Made by a program: the position numbers and the translations under genes. Shown piece after piece: positions 25,801 through 33,759 of a DNA stretch of 64,000 bases. This stretch comes from Liolophura sinensis (lineage: Eukaryota; Mollusca; Polyplacophora; Chitonida; Chitonidae). Location of the stretch: contig NC_088304.1 in the NCBI RefSeq assembly GCF_032854445.1, positions 10,675,704-10,739,703 on the forward strand. The letters are read 5' to 3'. Every line of letters begins with the position of its first letter. Within the stretch, counting starts at the first letter, position 1. The notes beneath the pieces were generated by a model that was not told the origin of the DNA, searched no databases, and saw only the letters and a list, made by a program, of their open reading frames with translations.

Positions 25801-27136
25801 TGCCATCTAGGAACAATAACTTTCTCGAGGCCCATAACTGTGGTGAAGGCAAAATGGCTGATGCTTTAGTGAGGACCTTGAGATGAATTTGGACCTTGTG
25901 TGTCCTTACCGAATGGAATATACATGTGTACCTGGGATGTTGTGTGTGCAGGTGAGCAGAGAGGTAAGAGCCAAAGTTAACACCAGCTTTGGACCACAGG
26001 TATTTTTTAGAAAGGACTTAGATGACATGGCGTGAATAGGTGAATGGTTTACCACTGGCTGCCCCTGTAGCTACGATACCTGCAAGCCCACTATAAAGAG
26101 AGGAGCTGAAGTATGCACCTGGGTTGGCCCATTGTCAGTACAATGTGACCAGATGTGGTGTCAAGTCTGGTGTGTTCGGTATGATACTTCAGTGGCAGCT
26201 GCACACTGGCGACAAAAGACACACCTAATAAGTCATCGACGTCATACAACTGAAAACTGGCTAAGTATCACATAACACACATATATACTAACATTCATAC
26301 ATACAACAGCAATATGGATTAGTAAACCCGCACACCTTTGGAGGGGTGTAGAGCTCCAGCATGTAACCCCCTGTACTTCGGATTAGCATCAGCCTAGTCT
26401 TCTCCCATTTTGATTTCCCTTTGGAGTCTTCCCCTGACAGCACATTGACGATGGCTTCCTTTTTCACCTCTAGCACAGTCTGTGAGTGTATAAGTTTGCT
26501 GGATTTCGCCCCCTTTTCGGCTTTGTCCTTGTGTTTACGACTGCCCGACCGGTGCTTGCCGGACGTTCTGGGGTGAGACTGGGAGGAACCGCTACTTTGG
26601 TTACTGCTGTCCAATTCCACTTCGTCGGAATTCTGCTTGAACAGCGTTCGTTTCCTGATGTTTCTGAAGGAGAGTCTTCTGAAGAAGCCCTTGTGTTGCT
26701 TGGTGGGCTGAGGGCTAGCTGGCTCGCTGTCCTGATCGGCATAATCATCCTGGTCCCCTCCCTCACCGTCCTCCACGCGGGCGCCATTTTCCGAGACGCC
26801 TGTCAAAGTTTCGGGGTTGGTGTAGTCGTTGAGAAGAAGCGAGCCTGTCACCGCCCCTGCGCACTCAAAGGGCACAGTACGCCGTATTTGCCGCTCGAAA
26901 TGACTGAGGAACAAGTCCACGAACTTTTTGGCGAATTCTAAAGGATCGGTGGGGTTGTCTTGAGCACCGGTGACAGGATTCTCTGACGACGACGAGTTAC
27001 TAGCTTGTGAACTGGCAGCGAATACACGGAAGTTTCTTACAAACACCTCGGCAGCAGAAACGGCCTGACGGTCACAAAACTGTAGCCAGCTCGGCGTGTG
27101 ATCGCTGTCAGACACATCTCCGTTCACAGTCGCCAT
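1441..27136 (-). CDS. SH2B: SH2B-family adaptor protein, complete, 7 coding exons
   Basis: Coding exons, in transcript order: 27136-26336, 16579-16478, 6563-6439, 5050-4998, 3902-3726, 2695-2481, 1896-1441. They sum to 1929 nt (642 residues plus stop), and every junction is GT-AG with matching phase. Residues about 13-86 form the Phe-zipper dimerisation domain, 222-343 the PH domain and about 441-535 the SH2 domain. The SH2 FLVR arginine is at about 471. The protein ends AVENHYSFV, matching the C-terminal tyrosine motif that in vertebrate SH2B2/APS recruits Cbl. Family members dimerise, bind phosphotyrosines on insulin, growth-factor and JAK-coupled receptors at the membrane, and tune their signalling. 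Vertebrates have three paralogues and many invertebrates one (Drosophila Lnk), so no paralogue number is assigned. The start ATG has G at -3 and +4. Confidence 0.93.
2155..2374. mobile_element. MITE with inverted ends containing 'acttaagtcaaa'
   Basis: The ends are imperfect inverted copies about 40 nt long. The left end reads GATCATGAAGCAATCTTAGA and then the ACTTAAGTCAAA core, and the right end repeats this in reverse. It has no coding capacity and lies in the last SH2B intron about 100 bp from exon 6. The same core occurs in the element at 8040-8260. Confidence 0.6.
2481..2695 (-). CDS. SH2B: SH2B coding exon 6: N-terminal half of SH2 domain
   Basis: Encodes residues about 420-491. The SH2 domain opens at [18 protein letters not shown], and the phosphotyrosine pocket reads GVFLVRQSE with its arginine intact. 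[12 protein letters not shown] then leads into the donor AAG|GTATGT. Acceptor CTGACAG, phase 1 in and phase 0 out. Confidence 0.94.
2903..3216. repeat. 51-bp tandem repeat, about 6 copies, 102-bp dimer
   Basis: The phrase 'cactgagtattatttcag' recurs at 51-bp spacing (about 2908, 2959, 3010, 3061, 3112, 3163). Copies alternate between 'gaggaat' and 'gagaaat', giving a 102-bp higher-order unit present three times. On the SH2B sense strand every unit carries ATACTCA|GTGAGT, a donor-like site. Confidence 0.9.
3315..3530 (-). mobile_element. tRNA-derived SINE, minus orientation
   Basis: Starts with TTTA repeats and 'tttcacactgtactcaagaa' (the 3' tail in reverse) and ends with the reverse complement of the tRNA-like head. 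It belongs to the same family as the copies near 6240, 7138, 15901, 28600, 50048, 51287 and 58147. It lies within the SH2B intron between exons 5 and 6. Confidence 0.8.
3531..3740. repeat. Duplicated SH2B exon-5 donor junction
   Basis: The true junction at 3694-3739 and a second block at 3531-3577 share, on the minus strand, AGATTCTATACT(C/T)G, then GGTGAGTA, then a matching stretch ending ACTTTCT(T/C)ACTCAGT. The second block therefore copies 14 exon bases plus the donor and flanking intron. Weaker donor-like copies ('actcac.gagta') recur around 3590-3625. Confidence 0.75.
3726..3902 (-). CDS. SH2B: SH2B coding exon 5: Ser-rich linker between PH and SH2
   Basis: A 177-nt exon with one base pending at both ends. 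The product is rich in Ser, Arg and Pro ([20 protein letters not shown]) and links PH to SH2. The donor is CTCG|GTGAGT. Diverged copies of this exon end plus donor lie further into the downstream intron at about 3531-3577. Confidence 0.87.
3985..4034 (-). mobile_element. SINE fragment
   Basis: 'atatttcacttatataacg' followed by 'ccagcattatggtaggagg' matches the internal body of the tRNA-derived SINE family, minus orientation, truncated on both sides. Confidence 0.6.
4225..4520. repeat. 16-bp minisatellite, about 18 copies
   Basis: Consensus unit 'gtacaggtgcagaaac' with frequent a/c at the last base and t/c at one internal base. The unit length is not a multiple of three and the array lacks stops in several frames, so it creates long spurious open frames on both strands. 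It lies in the SH2B intron between exons 4 and 5. Confidence 0.92.
4998..5050 (-). CDS. SH2B: SH2B coding exon 4: linker
   Basis: A 53-nt exon, acceptor TTTGCAG and donor AAAG|GTGAGT, with phases that match both neighbours. It encodes a Pro/Ser/Thr linker ([16 protein letters not shown]) without a domain. The call rests on the splice sites and phase rather than on conserved sequence. Confidence 0.8.
6238..6393 (-). mobile_element. tRNA-derived SINE, 5'-truncated
   Basis: A (TTTA)n tail is followed by 'gatgttttacgccgtactca' and the conserved SINE body with 'ccatccgcaggttgctgg'. It stops at 'cccacttacgg' without the tRNA-like head. It lies 46 bp from SH2B exon 3. Confidence 0.8.
6439..6563 (-). 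CDS. SH2B: SH2B coding exon 3: end of PH domain
   Basis: A 125-nt exon that starts in phase 0 and ends with two bases of a split Ser codon (TC|GTAAGT). It encodes [19 protein letters not shown] and then WLATLHSCM, the C-terminal PH helix with its invariant tryptophan. Confidence 0.9.
6645..6985. repeat. Diverged dispersed repeat (SINE-like body)
   Basis: The segment opens with 'ctgttgtttaacactacaca' and shares diverged stretches with 7560-7985 and with about 24530-24670. The shared elements are 'gtacagatatgc', 'acagccaca' or 'atagccaca', and a tail like 'cttgagtgtcctcat'. The 104-106-residue open frames on both strands look incidental. Confidence 0.45.
7138..7316 (+). mobile_element. tRNA-derived SINE, plus orientation, internally shortened
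   Basis: The head shows a pol III box A-like TGGCTCAGTCGG and a box B-like GAGTTCAAGTCC. The tail reads 'gtacggcgtaaaacaccaat' plus an A-rich end. The central part found in other copies is missing between 'cctctccgg' and the tail. This is a tRNA-derived SINE, not a functional tRNA gene. Confidence 0.85.
7668..7810. mobile_element. Short MITE with AAGGGATACAGAATC inverted ends
   Basis: The left end AAGGGATACAGAATC is matched in reverse by GATTCTGTATCCCTT at the right end, 143 bp apart. It interrupts the diverged repeat spanning roughly 7560-7985. A single related end, 'attctgtatcccttaaat', occurs near 38765. Confidence 0.75.
8040..8260. mobile_element. MITE with about 40-bp inverted ends
   Basis: The left end ACAAAGCCATTTCTGACTTA, followed by AGTCAAAATTT, is mirrored at the right end by AAATTTTGACCTAAGTCAG and 'aaatggctttgt'. 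It is about 220 bp and noncoding. It shares its subterminal core with the element at 2155-2374, and possibly with 62745-62965. Confidence 0.8.
8261..10480. other. SH2B intron 2, no recognised gene
   Basis: AT-rich intronic sequence. A C tract at about 9171-9189 and overlapping short open frames at 9288-9671 show no family resemblance or splice logic that I can defend. Confidence 0.5.
10604..14700 (-). mobile_element. hAT-superfamily DNA transposon relic, 4097 bp
   Basis: The termini are the inverted repeat CAGGGGTCCCAG (10604-10615 and 14689-14700), typical of hAT elements. Subterminal 'ataggaaa' motifs crowd the right end (14600-14685), with related 'atatagggaaa' at the left. The flanks AGTGAAG (10597-10603) and AGTAAAAG (14701-14708) fit a decayed 8-bp target duplication. 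A broken transposase-like gene lies inside on the minus strand. Confidence 0.85.
11583..13680 (-). pseudogene. hAT-like transposase, frameshifted and interrupted
   Basis: The longest intact piece (13407-12706) contains [27 protein letters not shown] and [11 protein letters not shown]. These match the DUF/hAT-like transposases common in invertebrate genomes, including the acidic D-E-T and SDG positions. After a frame change, [12 protein letters not shown] and [11 protein letters not shown] continue it (12850-12635). Further pieces at 12412-11978 and 12006-11692 carry [13 protein letters not shown] and then a charged coiled-coil tail ([18 protein letters not shown]). The segment with the usual hAT dimerisation core seems absent. 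Stops and frame changes mean no functional enzyme. Confidence 0.75.
15040..15830. repeat. About 150-166-bp tandem satellite, about 5 copies
   Basis: Units share 'ttacagcatgtaat', 'gcacacaccaaattaacaat', 'caaactctgagctcaataca' and 'ctttctgagat'. The copies at about 15165-15310 and 15330-15475 are nearly identical. Those at 15060, 15490 and 15660 are more diverged. A lone related unit lies near 19310-19420. Confidence 0.8.
15901..16108 (-). mobile_element. tRNA-derived SINE, minus orientation
   Basis: TTTA tail, 'gattggtgttttacgccgta', body with 'ccagcattatggtgggagga' and box B complement 'ggacttgaactcac'. It ends near 'ccgcattgg', short of the full head. Confidence 0.85.
16478..16579 (-). CDS. 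SH2B: SH2B coding exon 2: middle of PH domain
   Basis: Thirty-four codons in phase 0, residues 268-301, with acceptor TTTCAG and donor AAG|GTAATG. It contains [15 protein letters not shown] and ends DHEHTFVLK, the expected PH-domain strands. Introns of about 9.8 and 9.9 kb flank it. Confidence 0.9.
16580..18180. other. SH2B intron 1, proximal part, no gene recognised
   Basis: AT-rich sequence with A tracts. The open frame at 16847-16527 (minus) is an extension from exon 2 into low-complexity T-rich sequence and has no support. Confidence 0.5.
18182..18380. repeat. Dispersed repeat also present at 36585-36765
   Basis: The two regions share 'gatttgtataatttccagc' (versus 'gatttgtataattttcagc'), then 'cttcca.a.ag.ctgaatatttctg', then a 'cattaggcgg' or 'catgaggtgg' motif before 'gtggcc' or 'ggccattttg'. 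I cannot identify the family. Confidence 0.6.
18435..19078. repeat. 28-bp satellite, 23 copies
   Basis: The unit, 28 bp long, reads 'actcacctacatgtaca' followed by 'tttatgtacaa'. The span of 644 bp equals exactly 23 units, with c/t variants at a few positions. Each unit contains the hairpin-forming TGTACA-TTTA-TGTACA. As 28 = 3x9+1, all three plus frames stay open and produce repetitive conceptual proteins up to 241 residues, which I do not regard as genes. Confidence 0.95.
19080..20680. other. SH2B intron 1, central part, no gene recognised
   Basis: AT-rich sequence with one diverged unit of the 160-bp satellite near 19310-19420. A 20-bp direct duplication, 'ctgctcctaaaatgtgctcc', lies at about 20459-20500. 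Confidence 0.5.
20690..21110. repeat. Degenerate minisatellite of about 30-33 bp
   Basis: Variants of 'gataacaaatgggatgaggt' plus 'aaacagt(a/g)ct' recur about 12 times, with only the first two nearly identical. A related piece is at about 21360-21405. Confidence 0.8.
21172..21199 (+). other. G-rich tract with G-quadruplex pattern
   Basis: Four or more G runs of at least three, separated by short loops (GGGTGGGTGGAGGTGGGGG followed by further G). It fits the usual G3+N1-7 pattern on the plus strand and lies in SH2B intron 1. Confidence 0.5.
22060..25010. repeat. Dispersed repeat family, three or more copies
   Basis: Copies at about 22090-22265 (+), 23735-23830 (-) and 24895-24985 (+). They share 'ttaggtttgg' or 'taaggtttggcaac', 'atttgttctgcccaggatgg' or 'attttgatcagccaaggatgg', and a 'catgcttc' or 'gtgctcc' end. 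A more distant copy may lie at about 46765-46870. Noncoding; the span between copies is ordinary intron. Confidence 0.5.
25525..26131. repeat. Long imperfect foldback, about 220-bp arms
   Basis: The left arm 25525-25743 and right arm 25909-26131 are inverted copies separated by a loop of about 165 bp. Matching blocks (left, then right in reverse complement) include 'gcaggtatcgtag', 'gtcctttctaaa', 'aactttggctcttacct', 'acaacatcccaggta' or 'gcaacatcccaggta', and 'tatattccatt'. It lies in SH2B intron 1, 205 bp from exon 1. Confidence 0.88.
26336..27136 (-). CDS. SH2B: SH2B coding exon 1: Phe-zipper, linker, start of PH
   Basis: Encodes residues 1-267. An N-terminal helical block with spaced Phe and Leu ([21 protein letters not shown]) matches the SH2B dimerisation domain. 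A conserved block, [19 protein letters not shown], follows, then a Ser/Lys-rich linker and the first PH strands ([24 protein letters not shown]). The open frame continues to 26288, but the donor CCAAAG|GTGTGC after codon 267 restores phase with the next exon. Confidence 0.93.
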
Positions 27137-28200
27137 TCCTACTGACTGTTATCTCCTCCGCATCTTCCCCACTTTCTCAGAAAACACTGTGTTTGTGAAA
27201 CGTTTACTTGTTGATGATAACCAGCTCATTTTCCATGATTCGGTACATCAGTACCGGTCCTGCGCACTGAAAGCATTACAAGGAGGGTACAGTGGAGGGG
27301 TGTTTCGAAATATTTATATGAAAGGCAGAATTTTACAAAATCTCTAAATTTCTGGGCTAACATTTTAAATTCTATAGTCTAATATTCTTTTAAACTTGAA
27401 AATACCCAAGTTACCTGAAGATTTTTTTATTTGCATTTTTTGTATTCTTTTCGTAGACCGTGAGGAACCTCATCGCACATCGCTTACTGTCATGAATGAA
27501 CTGCTGGCGAACCTTGGGAAGTTGTTTATGTTTAGTTTTATCAATACGCCACCCGTGCTTTTGTCACCAAGTGTAGCATTCCACCGCCTGTCTCAGTCCG
27601 TGCGTGACCCCTGATGGTGTAGCGTCCTCTGATAATCTTCCCTTTTAACCACTTGTGTGATGGGTAACCCCTTGAAGCCGGGTGCGGAACACCTAAGAGG
27701 CGAATGGAAGGCCGATGCAGATTTGCAGTTGGCGTGCATAGGCCAATATGTGTACATGTACATGACTCACGCAAGATGCATGTCTGCAACCATTTTGGGC
27801 ACGAGCGCTTACATTCCCTTGCTGTCGATCCTATGACCTTCTGGCAGAAATAAAACCGTTCAGCTAACAGTTGCTTAGTTAATGATTCTATATAGGCCTA
27901 TACCTGCTACATAAATTTCCTCAAGGCGATAGCCTTGCAGTATAGGTCTACATATATAGCTTATATGATTGTATATACGGCGAATATATGTATATGCACC
28001 ACCCCTATATATATTGTACTAGAGGGCATAATATATATTACCTAAGGCTTTAAAATCGGTAAGTCTTGATAATTCTCGGACTTTATGCGCATCTTCGGCA
28101 TTAATTGCGTTAAATTGACCGTAACTGAGGCGACACTAAATGCACGTATGTGTCTGTTAGCTACTGGTACTAGGCCTATACATGGGCACCCTATATAAGT
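27137..28200. other. SH2B 5' flank, promoter and 5' UTR not resolved
   Basis: The region upstream of the SH2B ATG (minus strand) must hold the 5' UTR or an upstream noncoding exon. I see no unambiguous TATA or initiator. Short open frames at 27396-27789 have no recognisable product. Confidence 0.4.
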
Positions 28201-28238
28201 ATTAAGGGGACGTCGCATCACGGACTCGCCATTGTTTG

Positions 28239-28436
28239 GCTGAGATATTGCCGATGTGGCGTTAAGCCATAATCATTCATTCATTCATATCCTGGAATTT
28301 CTCTTTAAATGTTAAAAAGCAGTCATTCGTGGATTTCAGCCGGCAAAACCTGCATGGAGTCCCTGATTTGGATGTACTTAACATTTAACCGGAATGAATG
28401 ATTATGGCTTAACACCACTTCGGCAATGTTGCAGCA
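28239..28436. repeat. Inverted pair of SINE-like tails
   Basis: 'gatattgccgatgtggcgtt' plus 'aagccataatcattcattc' at 28243-28285 is mirrored by 'gaatgaatgattatggctta' plus 'acaccacttcggcaatgtt' at 28392-28430. Another copy of the same tail is at about 38561-38616. This tail is widespread in molluscan repeats as far as I know. Confidence 0.65.
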
Positions 28437-28599
28437 CAATCGTGGCGATATTTAACAAAACAGTTTGGCTTTCTTCACCCATAAAGTTAACCTGACCGTC
28501 GGATACAAACGATGTAAAATTCTCCAGTATGACGTTAATCAACAAACAAATAGACAAACGAATATATACAGATATTGAAATCTTGTACAGTATCCACCG

Positions 28600-28830
28600 G
28601 GGGCCTCCGTGGCCGAGGGCATTAGAGTGCCAGCTCGGCGTGATGACCCAGGAGGCTCTGACCAATGCGGTTGCTATGAGTTCAAGTCCAGCTGATGCCG
28701 GCCGTTCGTGGAATGGTGGTGGCTTTCCCTTGGGCTGTACTCTGTTTCTTCCCGTCATAATGCTGGCCACCATCGTATAAGTAAAATATTCTTGAGTACG
28801 GTATAAAACATCAATCAAATAAATAAATAT
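28600..28830 (+). mobile_element. tRNA-derived SINE, plus orientation, full-length
   Basis: Head 'ggcctccgtggccgagggca' with a box A-like motif, box B-like GAGTTCAAGTCC, the family body and 'gtacggtataaaacatcaat' followed by AAATA repeats. Confidence 0.88.
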
Positions 28831-30830
28831 AGTATCCGTTATGCAAAGAATTGCAATTAAATGTTGTTTTTTTATGGTTATATGTACTGCGTTAATTGGA
28901 TGTGTAGATTGACATATGGTTTGTGAAAGATCCATATATGTACTATCCCCGAAATCATTTTCCCGTTGAAATCAAAGCTTTGGGCGGCATCCAATGTTTC
29001 ACTCCGGATATGTATGTGCCAGAGAATCCAAAGAGAACTCATTTGAATGTTTTATATACATATTTTCCTTTGAGCTCATTTCAAGGTGACTAGTATTTAA
29101 TGCATGCAAGTGTATGCATGCTATTGTACTTAGTGCGGGTTTTTCTTCAAGGCCATTGTTTTAGCCTCTATTCATTGTGTCGGTATACAGCTTTTGGCTT
29201 GTTCAGAGTATATCAGGCAATCCTGACGTGGTCAAGGCTATTTGGGGTTGTTGTCCTTTGCATTATGCAGAGAAGCTTCGTTCTGTACAGTTTCCTCCAT
29301 ACCAATCAGAGAAAGTACAATAAGCCATTTTCTTTGCCTCATACATATATGTAATGCGGGAGCTTAAATATGACTTAACGTGTCCATGCACGTGTCCATG
29401 TGTATACTGGCTATATACCTAACCTTTGTAGGATGAAGGATCGTTGCATAAATTTACAGCTAAAATTGCTGGAAATTATTCAGACCAGTGAATTCTACTG
29501 TATGTTCACCGCAACTGTAGATAAATACCATGTGAAAACTCAAATGTCATTTTACATATATAATATTAATATATAGGTGCGTGCAGATCCAGTTACGCCA
29601 TTTATTCCGTATATACTTACTGCAAAGGTTGTATATCATATTGGTATAGTGTACAGTCAAATTCACTGGTCTCAAAATTATCAGCACACTTAGCTGTATA
29701 AGTTTACAGCCTTTCTAAAGACAATAATCCATTACACTGAACAGAAAGTGTGTTACATGAGCGATTACAGAATGTATTTGTTATCGCAGCAAATTATTCT
29801 GTTATTGCAGTTGATAACTGTGTTTAATATAGCACACATATTCTATTAATTCAACATAAAGGTTGTATTAGATTAACAGGACATTATGTTGGAATATGAC
29901 ACAATATCTTAACAATTGTAATAACAGAATACATTCAAGCATCACTCAGACAACATCACTCAGAGTTTATGATAAAATTAACATAACAATTTTTTGTACC
30001 GTTAACATATTAAGCAACCATTGTCATATTGTTCACTTGGGGGTGATGATATTAAATAAACCGGTTTATTCTTGTTATGGCTCTAAAATGAATTAGTATA
30101 GGCCGACACTATATACCATCTAATTGAATCAAAGCTTTTCTCCTTGAGTTTTAAGGACTGTGCCTTAGGGACCACACCCTGCATGTCCTGTAACATATTT
30201 GTATGTATCAATGGGAGTGGTAAGTGCTTTGACCTTTGGCGCTGTCCGTCGACGCTCACACATATAGCGTCAGTTAAAGTCCTTCGTTGACCTGGCAGAA
30301 ATTCCTCAAGGTCACTACGCTTACATGTATCTTAAAGGGCTTGATCCATTAAACACATTTTTTTTTTAATTTTGGAGGATTATTGCTATATTTTGTTATT
30401 ATACGAACCCTGTCCATGCCTATTTTCGGCCAGTAAATACAGTACACTGTAGCGAATTGTATATTATAATAGTGTAACATTCAGAAACCATTATAAGGGC
30501 GCAAGAGTATTTTGATTCGTCGATGATGTACGACCATGCGAATCATTGATACACTTCTCACCTATGTAGGTCCTACGTATATGAAGTCAAATTTTTGTGA
30601 AAATTGAACCTCTGGGGTGAAATATGGCCATTTTTTTATTTCAAATTTTCATTCTCAATTATGATATTTTTCCTATCGCTTAAAGATTGTTTAAGCTTAG
30701 AGACTTGAAATGAAACCTTAAAACTGACAAAAACGTTTAACGTTGTCCATCAAGGTAATCCAGTTTCGTTTGTTCGTCCCGATTAACTCACTGATTGGGA
30801 TTACCTGATATGAATGTAGAACTACACGTA
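28831..30830. other. Intergenic, no gene recognised
   Basis: AT-rich sequence with frequent 'tatata' stretches. The open frames at 29100-29354 and 29896-30096 have no recognisable motif and no splice or promoter context. Confidence 0.5.
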
Positions 30831-30859
30831 GGATCTAAATTATGAAATTAAATGTTTAG

Positions 30860-31245
30860 AAGGGGGGGGGGGGGGGTGTCAGAGCAACAATCATGGTACA
30901 GTAGGCGAGGTTCCAAGGGTCGTCTAGGCCCCGGAAGCTCTGCGATTCTGGATTGGCGCAGATGAAATATCAGCCATTTGGGGGCATCGAGAGATGAAGG
31001 GTACAGAGCCGTAAAAGTAACACGTTATTCATTAAAAGTTTTAAAGCTGACCCTATAGCATGTTAGACAAGTATCCTGGTGCCGGTTAGGCCCCAGAGGC
31101 TCCACGACCGTGGATTGAAATACATAGATGTATTCTTTCAAGGTTGTGGTAGACATATCTGGAAATCGTTGGCGATCATGACGACCCCCCGCCGTCAGCG
31201 TGCGTTCAGAGATGCAAATTCAACAGCCGAGTAAGGGCCCCGGGC
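30860..31245. other. Lead-in to the gypsy element, with G tract and diverged duplicate
   Basis: A G tract at about 30864-30877 is followed by two related blocks with 'aggccccggaagctc' (about 30929) and 'aggccccagaggctc' (about 31088). They could be part of the retrotransposon 5' region, but I find no matching LTR at the 3' side. Confidence 0.4.
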
Positions 31246-31257
31246 TAGTCAGTTGCT

Positions 31258-31491
31258 GTGTTTATGTCTGAATTACGCCGACTTTCTGAACATTGTGACT
31301 TTGGACGATCCCTAGATGAAATGCTCAGAGATAGGCTGATATGTGGAGTGAAAGATGACAGAATCCAAAGAAGATTACTGTCGGAGCGTGGATTAACGTT
31401 CCAAAGGGCGAATGAAGTAGCTACAGCTATGGAATTAGCAGCTAAAACATCCAGGACCTCCAACATATTCAGCAATCCACACAACCTGTAA
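31258..31491 (+). pseudogene. Gag-like fragment of the gypsy element
   Basis: LRRLSEHCDFG and MLRDRLICGVKDDRIQRRLL are typical of retrotransposon gag regions. After a frame change a zinc-knuckle region (about 31543-31630) shows CSRC and CGFCKKRGH, but the last metal-binding positions are lost. Confidence 0.8.
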
Positions 31492-31605
31492 AACAAACAG
31501 AAGTCAATAAAATTCAGGCCAAACCAAGTTAGATTTCGTTTAAAGTATGCTCTCGTTGTACGGGAAATCAAGAGACATCTGCATGTCGTCACAGCCATTC
31601 AGTGT

Positions 31606-32128
31606 GTGGTTTTTGTAAGAAAAGGGGACACATTGACCGGGAACAAACAACAAAGTGGTAATAATTCTGGTCAAGCGAAAGAAAGACACCCAAAGTCGTC
31701 AGTCCATAACAAAAATAAATGGCGTCGGAAACAACAGCAAGCCAATCTTGTAGAACATGAGGCCAAATCTGTCGGGGAAGACGAGGACGTCTATGCAGTG
31801 TTTAGCCTTCAGCGTGGTGGGGACAGGAAACCACATCGGGTTGCCATGGGCATTGGACATGTTACTGTTCAGTTGGAATTGGATACTGGAGTATCATTTA
31901 CTGTTCTAGATGAAAAGACATGTAACCAGTTGAAAACTGGGAAACTCCAGAAATCCAAAGTAGAACTCAGGGGAGGAAATTCCAGTATTAGGGACAGTTA
32001 TGGTTCCGGTTTCATACAACGGACAATCCGCTAACCTCACAGCAGTTGTTGCTAAAGGCAACGGTCCCAACTTGCTAGGCAGAGACAGGTTAAGTCGAAT
32101 TATATTGAATTGGATTGGCATTTTCGAA
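31606..32128 (+). pseudogene. Aspartic protease region of the gypsy element
   Basis: Contains VQLELDTGVSFTVLDEKTC, the retropepsin active-site region with the Asp-Thr-Gly triad still present. Frame changes occur before and after, and the next frame (about 32000) continues into LLGRDRLSRIILNW before the inserted element starts at 32132. Confidence 0.8.
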
Positions 32129-32131
32129 ATA

Positions 32132-33623
32132 CAGTCAAACCTCGCTGTAACGCCCTCCTTTGTTACACCACTTTCACTTATTGCATTTCTAAGGATCAGG
32201 GCTAAATTTCACAAAGCTCTCTTAAGGTTACTGCATTGTTGCTTTGGTAGTTAAGTGAACGCACAATAACCTTAAGTGTGCTTCGTGAAACCGAGCCCTG
32301 GTACAAAAAATTACTGATGTTATTTTCTATACGCTATCGCCGTTAAACTGTTAACGTCATCCCCCAGACTCTTTTCTGGACAAAATGTATTAAAACTATT
32401 AGTTTTGCCCTCGCTGTTCCGCCAGCGATGGTCACCTGCAGTGATCTTATAAATGATGACTATAACAAACTGTTAAATACCACACGTGTAACAAGGAACC
32501 TTTTTCCAATATTTTTAAGTTCCAGAAAGCCTGTTCCACGGCTCTCCATCAAGTGTTTGAACTGTAAACAACAGCTTGCCTAAGCTGTATGAATTTAAGT
32601 TCAGTCAATCAGGTCCGCCATGACCCCTGTGAAACAACAACAGTAAATGCACGCATCTCCGCGTTTACAGCTATGAGTTTGTCTTCATGCTGAGATGTGC
32701 CAAAACAAAATGAAGACACAACAATCAAAGACAAAAGCCAAACAGGCCAAATAATTTGTCAAAGAAAACCACCCACAAACTGGACCCATTATTTCCTGGT
32801 TTGCTCATTGTGACTTTGTGGCATTCACACCTCGGGAGCTAATCCCGCGGCGTGTACAATGGCATCCAGCCGGACAGAAAGACAGGAAAATCTTCAGTAT
32901 TACTCTGTACAACTTTATATGGCTACCGGGTACAAGGTCCCCTCCCCCCCCCCCCCCCCCCCCGAAATTTATCTCATAAGTTAAGGGGGTCGCCACTTAC
33001 ATGAAGACACAACTACGTGTGTCAATCATAGCACTTGATTTATAAAGAACTTGTCTCTTTCAGCCATCGCTCTGTTTTATTTATCCATTTATTTTTTCAT
33101 GCAACATACTGCTTTCGAGCTTATTGCACAGATGTGTACTTGCATCGAAGTTTTCATACGTGTGGTGTAAGAACTCTTTAAAATTGGAAATAATAAAAAC
33201 TTATGACTGCTAGTGAAATGACTGTTGCAAGGTGAAAGCTCAAATGAAATGACTGATTTAAGCGAATTTTTTTTTCAAGGTAAAATAAAATATATTCAGC
33301 TATCACTGTAGTTCCTTTTGGCGTCTGACGTTCGACACCTTTACATTATAGCATTTTGAGGTTAACATGCAATGCACAGCTTTTGTTTTTGCATCGCTTT
33401 ACTCGGGACCGAACACCACGGTCGTGGCTATAATCTGTGTTCACATTGTCATATCTGATATCTCTTGTGTGAAAGAAAAACCGTAAAGAGGGGTTTAAAA
33501 TATTTAAAACATTGCATGACTACGTTATGGATGCACACCTTATGCTTTATTGTATTATTATTGTATTTATTATAAGGGACGTGGCGGCAGTCCCAAATCC
33601 GGCGTTATAACGAGGTACAACTG
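32132..33623. mobile_element. Pogo/Tigger-like TA-flanked element, 1492 bp
   Basis: Terminal inverted repeats of 23 bp match at 18 positions (CAGTNNNACCTCG..., ending TAACGCC) and begin at 32132 and, in reverse, at 33623. TA dinucleotides flank both ends (32130-32131 and 33624-33625). The TIR style fits Tc1/mariner-group pogo elements. No transposase frame is visible, so it is nonautonomous or internally decayed. A C tract lies at about 32942-32962. Confidence 0.8.
32197..32300. mobile_element. Small palindromic MITE nested in the pogo-like element
   Basis: 'cagggctaaatttcacaaag' then 'ctctcttaaggtta' is mirrored by 'aataaccttaagtgtgc' and 'ttcgtgaaaccgagccctg'. It is about 104 bp with no coding potential. 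Confidence 0.75.
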
Positions 33624-33759
33624 TAAATCAAGTCTCCATATCAGTTACAGTAGGAACTGTGTTGGACAGGTATCCTGACCTATTCAAAGAGGTATTAGGC
33701 ACTAGGGAGTTAAGGCCGAGATAACTGTGGAGTAAACTGAGCAGCCTAAATCCTTCAGA

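Noticed and set aside
26470-26941. Open frames of 151 residues (plus) and 105 residues (minus) over SH2B exon 1
   Set aside because: They overlap the well-supported SH2B exon in other frames and match nothing.
27400-27790. Candidate upstream coding exon of SH2B or a small gene
   Set aside because: The frames lack a conserved motif, and no donor or acceptor ties them to the SH2B start codon exon.
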